Part shown: one piece after another, positions 33,150 through 36,596 of the stretch
Layout: every line of letters begins with the position of its first letter
How positions within the stretch are numbered: the stretch's first letter is position 1
Source of the DNA: JAIVGV01 sp035295985
GTDB taxonomy: Bacteria; Acidobacteriota; Blastocatellia; Pyrinomonadales; Pyrinomonadaceae
DNA: 36,596 nt
NCBI GenBank assembly: GCA_035295985.1
Contig: DATHBT010000312.1
Span: 1 to 36,596 of the forward strand
Direction: 5' to 3'
Translations under genes and position numbers: made by a program
Notes under the pieces: model-generated
Seen by the model: the letters and a program-made list of their open reading frames with translations, nothing else
Database searches by the model: none
Told to the model about the DNA's origin: nothing

Positions 33150-33773
33150 ATGAGCTACCCGCTGGCCGCGATCACGCTGCGCCTTCTCTGGCTCGCGGCG
33201 GAGGGCGCCCACGCGATGCGGCGGGGCGAGGCCGGCGCGCGCGAGTGGTCGCGCATTTGGGCGGCATGGTCGCCAGCGCGTCGCAGGCGCGCGGCGGCGG
33301 CCGGGGAGTGGGAGCGCGGGTCGGGTCTCGCGTGGGACGTGGCGAGTTTGGGCGGCGCGCTCGGCGTCGCCCTGTGGTGCGCGGGCGTCGGGGGGATGCG
33401 CGCGGGGCGCGAGTGGGCGGGCCCGGTCGGCCTCTCGCTGATGGCGGCGGGACTGGCGGCGCGCTGGACGGCGATCCGCACGCTCGGGCGTCACTTCGAG
33501 CGCGTCATCAACGTCCGGCCGGATCAGGTGCTGGTGCGGCGCGGCCTCTACGGGTGGGTGCGCCACCCCTCCTACACGGGCGCGCTGTTGGCGCACCTCG
33601 GCTTCGGCCTTTCGTTCGCCAACTGGCTCGCGCTCGCGGCGACTTTCGCGCCGATGCTGGCGGCGGCGCTCTACCGCGTGAGCGTCGAAGAGCGCGCGCT
33701 GCGCCACAGGTTCGGCGCGGAGTACGACGAGTACGCGGCGCGCACGAAGCGGCTGCTGCCGAAACTCTATTGA
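33150..33773 (+). CDS. Isoprenylcysteine carboxyl methyltransferase family membrane protein
   Basis: This protein of about 207 residues has four or five hydrophobic segments and the family's C-terminal half: VLVRRGLYGWVRHPSYTGAL and RVSVEERALRHRFGAEYDEY near the end, which form the S-adenosylmethionine and lipid sites in relatives. Bacterial members methylate unknown small or lipid substrates. It sits 16 bp after argD and 38 bp before argF', so it is co-transcribed with arginine genes without an obvious role in them. ATG 33150 was chosen; GTG 33144 adds two residues. Confidence 0.83.
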   Translation: MSYPLAAITLRLLWLAAEGAHAMRRGEAGAREWSRIWAAWSPARRRRAAAAGEWERGSGLAWDVASLGGALGVALWCAGVGGMRAGREWAGPVGLSLMAAGLAARWTAIRTLGRHFERVINVRPDQVLVRRGLYGWVRHPSYTGALLAHLGFGLSFANWLALAATFAPMLAAALYRVSVEERALRHRFGAEYDEYAARTKRLLPKLY

Positions 33774-33811
33774 GCGCGCGTAGGCGCTTACGGGGGCGGG
33801 GACGACGGGGG

Positions 33812-34861
33812 ATGCCGAGAGACTTTCTGAGCACGGGCGACTGGGCGCGCGAGGAGCTTGAAGAACTGCTCGCGTCGGCCGCGCGCTTCAAGGGGGGCGA
33901 GGACACGTCGCGCCCGCTCGCCGGCCGCTCGGTCGCGCTCGTCTTCTTCAACCCGTCCCTGCGGACGCGCGCCTCGATGCAGGTCGGCGCTTATGAACTT
34001 GGCGGGAACTCCGTCGTGCTGGAGCCGGGCGGGACGAGCTGGACGCTCGAACACCGCGACGGCGCGGTGATGGACGCGGACAAGACGGAGCACGTCAGCG
34101 AGTTCGTCCGCGTGCTCGGCCGCTACTGCTCGATGATCGGCGTGCGCACGTTCGCGGCGCTGAAGGATTGGGAAGAGGAGCGAACCGATCCGATTCTCGC
34201 CGCCTTCGCGCGCCACAGCGAGGTTCCCGTCATCAACCTTGAGTCGGCGATGCACCACCCCTGCCAGGCGCTGGCAGACATGATGACGATCCGCGAGAAG
34301 CTCGGCGCGGGGCGCAAGAAGGTTCTGCTCACGTGGGCGTGGCACCCGAAGCCCCTGCCGATGGCCGTGCCGAACAGCTTCGCGCTGGCCGCGGCACAAC
34401 TCGGCCACGACTTAACAATCGCGCACCCGCCCGGCTACGAGCTGGACGACGAGCTGATGCGCGAGATCAACCGCGCCGCCTTCGACGCCGGGGCGACCGT
34501 CACGAAGACAGACGACCCGGAAGAAGCCTTCGACGGCGCGCAGGTCGTTTACGCGAAGAGCTGGGGGAGCCGTGACTTTTACGGCGAGCCGCAGGACGAG
34601 ATCGAGGCGCGCGCGCGTTACCGCGACGACTGGCGCGTTGACGCCGCGAAGATGCGGCGCACGGACGCCGGGATATTCATGCACTGCCTCCCCGTCCGCC
34701 GCAACGTCATCGTCACGGACGATGTGATCGATTCGCCCGCTTCGGTCGTCATCGACGAGGCCGAGAACCGGCTGCACGCGCAGAAGGCCGTGATGTCGCT
34801 ACTGATTCGCAACGCCGGCTTCGCGCGGCACGTCGAGAACCTGAGAAGCCGTGACAGGTAA
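33812..34861 (+). CDS. argF': N-acylornithine carbamoyltransferase (acetyl/succinyl type)
   Basis: This 349-residue protein matches the N-acetyl- and N-succinyl-ornithine carbamoyltransferase branch rather than ordinary ArgF. The carbamoyl phosphate loop is FFNPSLRTRAS (46-55). It also has HHPCQALADMMT, TWAWHPKPLPMAVPNSF, and the proline-rich MHCLPVRRNV loop typical of the acyl enzymes. The residue that sets acyl preference in studied relatives (Glu92 in the Xanthomonas acetyl enzyme, Pro in the Bacteroides succinyl enzyme) is Thr92 here, in DADKTEH. The product would be N-acyl-citrulline. The stop codon lies inside an F5 repeat arm. A longer frame reaching back to 33245 overlaps the ICMT gene and was not used. 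Confidence 0.93.
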   Translation: MPRDFLSTGDWAREELEELLASAARFKGGEDTSRPLAGRSVALVFFNPSLRTRASMQVGAYELGGNSVVLEPGGTSWTLEHRDGAVMDADKTEHVSEFVRVLGRYCSMIGVRTFAALKDWEEERTDPILAAFARHSEVPVINLESAMHHPCQALADMMTIREKLGAGRKKVLLTWAWHPKPLPMAVPNSFALAAAQLGHDLTIAHPPGYELDDELMREINRAAFDAGATVTKTDDPEEAFDGAQVVYAKSWGSRDFYGEPQDEIEARARYRDDWRVDAAKMRRTDAGIFMHCLPVRRNVIVTDDVIDSPASVVIDEAENRLHAQKAVMSLLIRNAGFARHVENLRSRDR

Positions 34862-34924
34862 ACCGTGACGGGTGACAAGAAAAACCAACTTCTTTCCTGT
34901 CACCCGTCACGGTTTACCTGTCAC
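34851..34924. repeat. Perfect 27-bp inverted repeat, family F5
   Basis: Arms 34851-34877 and 34898-34924 are perfect complements (GTGACAGG, then CCGTGACGGGTGACA) with a 20-nt loop. The left arm encodes the last residues and stop codon of argF'; the right arm ends one base before the GGAGG of argB. Confidence 0.92.
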
Positions 34925-34935
34925 CGGAGGTTGTA

Positions 34936-35823
34936 ATGAGCCAGCCGCGACTCGATCTGCTGCGCGAGGCGCTGCCGTACACCCGGCGCTTCAAGGGCAA
35001 GACCTTCGTCGTCAAGCTGTCGGGTAAGGTGACGGAGAAGCCGGAGAACCTCGCGAGTTTGGCGGAGGAGCTGGCGCTGCTCCACCAGGTTGGCATACGC
35101 GTGTGCGTCGTCCACGGCGGCGGCAAGCAGTTGACCGAGCTGGCCGAGCAGATGGGCGTCGAGCAGACGATCATCGACGGCCGGCGCGTCACCGACGACG
35201 CCACGCTCGACATGGCGAAGATGATCTTCGGCGGCAAGATCAACACGGACATCCTCGCCGCGCTGCGCAACTGCGGCGTCCACGCCGTCGGCCTCTCAGG
35301 CGTTGACGGCAACATCGTCCACGCCGAGCGCCGCCCGCCGAAACAGATCGTCAACCGCGCTACGGGCGAGAGCGAGCGGGTGGACTTCGGCCACGTCGGC
35401 GACATTCTGGAGATCGACGAGCGGCTGCTGCGCGTGCTCCTGGAACACGACTACCTGCCCGTAGTCTCCTCGCTCGGCGCGGACGCCGAGGGCCGCGTCT
35501 TCAACATCAACGCCGACACTATCGCGTCGGAGATCGCCGTCGGCCTACAGGCCGAGAAGCTGATCCTGCTCTCGGACGTGGACGGCGTTTACCTGCGGCC
35601 GGACGATCCCGCCTCGAAGCTCTCGCAACTGACGACCGCCGAGATCGAGCGGCTGATCCGTGAAGGCGTCGCGCGCGGCGGCATGATCCCCAAGCTGCAA
35701 TCAATCGCGGGGCTGCTGCGCCGCGGCGTGGGCAGCGCGCACATCATCAGCGGCTCGCAGCGCAACGCGCTCCTCTCCGAAGTCTTCACCGACGAGGGCA
35801 CGGGGACGATGATCGTCGCCTGA
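34936..35823 (+). CDS. argB: N-acylglutamate kinase
   Basis: This 295-residue amino acid kinase phosphorylates N-acyl-glutamate, the second step of the pathway. It has VVKLSGKVTE near the N-terminus, VVHGGGKQLTELAEQMG for phosphate and substrate binding, GLSGVDGN, and KLILLSDVDGVY, with AHIISGSQRNALLSEVFTDEGTG-type sequence at the C-terminus. ATG 34936 follows GGAGG by five bases. N-terminal residues 4-20 could form the extra helix found in arginine-inhibited hexameric forms, but this is uncertain. It is the last gene of the cluster. Confidence 0.95.
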   Translation: MSQPRLDLLREALPYTRRFKGKTFVVKLSGKVTEKPENLASLAEELALLHQVGIRVCVVHGGGKQLTELAEQMGVEQTIIDGRRVTDDATLDMAKMIFGGKINTDILAALRNCGVHAVGLSGVDGNIVHAERRPPKQIVNRATGESERVDFGHVGDILEIDERLLRVLLEHDYLPVVSSLGADAEGRVFNINADTIASEIAVGLQAEKLILLSDVDGVYLRPDDPASKLSQLTTAEIERLIREGVARGGMIPKLQSIAGLLRRGVGSAHIISGSQRNALLSEVFTDEGTGTMIVA

Positions 35824-35863
35824 ACGGGAAGGGAGAGAGGAAGAGAAAAGGTTAAAGGGGAGT

Positions 35864-35909
35864 AGTAAAAGGGGAAGGGCTGTAACTCGACGGCCCTTCC
35901 CCTTTTACT
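35864..35909 (+). terminator. Hairpin after argB (family F10), probable terminator
   Basis: Arms 35864-35880 (AGTAAAAGGGGAAGGGC) and 35893-35909 are perfect 17-nt complements with a 12-nt loop. It lies 41 bp after the argB stop. The T-rich part is inside the stem, and a purine-rich tract precedes it, so it may be a repeat copy serving as terminator. Confidence 0.62.
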
Positions 35910-35910
35910 T

Positions 35911-35988
35911 CTTCGCGTCTTTGCGCCTTCGCGTGAGACCCACCGGCGCGGAAGGAATAACTCGCGCAAAGGCGCAAAGCGCGCGAAG
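35911..35988. repeat. Short (gene-less) copy of the F2 inverted-repeat element
   Basis: Arms 35911-35937 and 35961-35988 are imperfect complements with a 23-nt loop. On the minus strand the inner arm ends, GCGCGAG with TTATTCCT and GTCTCACGC, correspond to both ends of the loop in the GxxExxY-bearing copy at 17991-18435. Confidence 0.85.
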
Positions 35989-36039
35989 CTGTGGAGACGC
36001 GTGCTGCCCAACAGCCCGCGTGTTACCGGCCCGGTGTTC

Positions 36040-36596
36040 TCACCTGCTCGAAACTCTCAGCCGCCGCGGGGCGAAGTTCGCGCGGCGCGTCTCGCGGATG
36101 CGTCCGTCGTCGAGGCGGCCTTCGACGAGTTCGTAGCCGAGCAGGGCGAAGACCCGACCGCGTATGAAGAGCGGGCGGGCGTTGCCGTACCAGTCCACGC
36201 AGGAGACGCGGCAGCCGTCGTCCGCCGCTCCCTCGGCCCTGGCGGCGAGTTCGCCGAGTTCCTGCCAGCGCAGTGAGTCGTTGCGCAGGAAGAGGATCGC
36301 GGCCGAGTTCTCGAACAGGTGTTTGTAGCCGGGGCGGCCGGGGCGCTGTACGGGCAGCCCCAGAGTGCCGGAGTCGGGGCCGTCGGGCTTGTAGAAGAAG
36401 CCGTGGCTGCGAAGCTCGCCCTGCGACGCGCCCTCGCGCGTGTAGCGCCCGGCGACTTCGGCCAGCGTGCCGAGGCGTATGCCGGTGAAATGTAAATCCT
36501 TCCCGTCCGTGCCGACGACGACGGCGTCGCGGCCCATCTGTTCGATGCGGTCAACGCCGTGCGGCAGTTGCAGCTCGGAGACTTCGCCGCCGCCGG
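36040..36596 (-). CDS. C-terminal part of an unrecognised protein (5' end beyond window)
   Basis: The frame is open from the right edge to TGA at 36040, at least 184 codons. An internal ATG at 36537 exists, but in-frame coding-like sequence (VSELQLPHGVDRIEQ) continues before it, so the gene most likely begins outside the window. Visible sequence includes RDAVVVGTDGKDLHFTGIRLG, SQGELRSHGFFYKPDG and YKHLFENSAAILFLRND. The alternation of strands and turns suggests a beta-propeller-like repeat. No function can be given. Confidence 0.72.
   Translation of the reverse strand, partial: GGGEVSELQLPHGVDRIEQMGRDAVVVGTDGKDLHFTGIRLGTLAEVAGRYTREGASQGELRSHGFFYKPDGPDSGTLGLPVQRPGRPGYKHLFENSAAILFLRNDSLRWQELGELAARAEGAADDGCRVSCVDWYGNARPLFIRGRVFALLGYELVEGRLDDGRIRETRRANFAPRRLRVSSR

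Noticed and set aside
33245..34861. 538-codon extension of the argF' frame back into the ICMT-like gene
   Set aside because: The added residues are a shadow of the ICMT gene in another frame. The family N-terminus begins at ATG 33812 (PRDFLSTGDW).
35589..36011. 140-codon minus-strand frame after argB
   Set aside because: It is made mostly of repeat-derived residues and the antisense of argB, and has no independent coding features.

Overview
This is a GC-rich bacterial chromosome segment with tightly packed genes and short gaps. No taxonomic marker (rRNA, tRNA) is present. Gene content and style (alpha-2-macroglobulin with a DUF1175 lipoprotein, UvsE, an acyl-ornithine type transcarbamylase, many families of short inverted repeats in the gaps) suggest an Acidobacteriota-like organism, perhaps Blastocatellia. 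That assignment is inference.

Layout. (1) 1-9755, minus strand: an envelope cluster read as DUF1175 lipoprotein, a 1648-residue alpha-2-macroglobulin with an intact CxEQ thioester, two small membrane proteins, and a penicillin-binding transpeptidase fused to a SpoIID/LytB domain that runs off the left edge. (2) 10036-13749, plus strand: YdjM-like membrane protein, TIGR01777 epimerase, heme A synthase and UV damage endonuclease, followed by a likely stand-alone small RNA with its own promoter and terminator (13811-14041). (3) 14051-20661, minus strand: PHP-domain protein, Dabb-domain protein, S9 peptidase, a GxxExxY nuclease-like gene, a group II PLP decarboxylase and a GNAT acetyltransferase. 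(4) 21051-26234, plus strand: an NSS-family symporter with its MetS-like small subunit, a membrane protein, a CPA2-type antiporter, a possible secreted protein, and an unlisted 59-codon gene that is an orphan paralogue of the small subunit. (5) 26286-35823: an arginine biosynthesis cluster, with argH divergent from argR-argG-(P-loop protein)-argC-argD-(ICMT-like)-argF'-argB. (6) 36040 to the right edge: the C-terminal part of an unrecognised protein on the minus strand.

The most unusual feature is in the gaps. At least eight unrelated families of imperfect or perfect inverted repeats, several built from tandem units of about 7 to 9 nt, sit between genes and often touch start and stop codons. 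In the arginine cluster almost every gap has a different family. One family (arms like CTTCGCGCCTTTGCGC) has two short copies with 23-29 nt loops and one long copy whose 391-bp loop is filled almost exactly by a GxxExxY gene with RecB-like nuclease residues. This resembles the relation between REPINs and RAYT transposases, but with a different enzyme class, and is my main candidate for an undescribed mobile system. Repeat arms have also become coding sequence: the signal-peptide n-region of the S9 peptidase, the N-terminus of ArgC, and the C-terminus of the P-loop protein.

The arginine genes appear to use acylated intermediates up to acyl-citrulline. The ArgF' residue that separates acetyl- from succinyl-ornithine specificity in characterised relatives is Thr92 here, matching neither type. 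No gene for acylation of glutamate or for deacylation is in the window.
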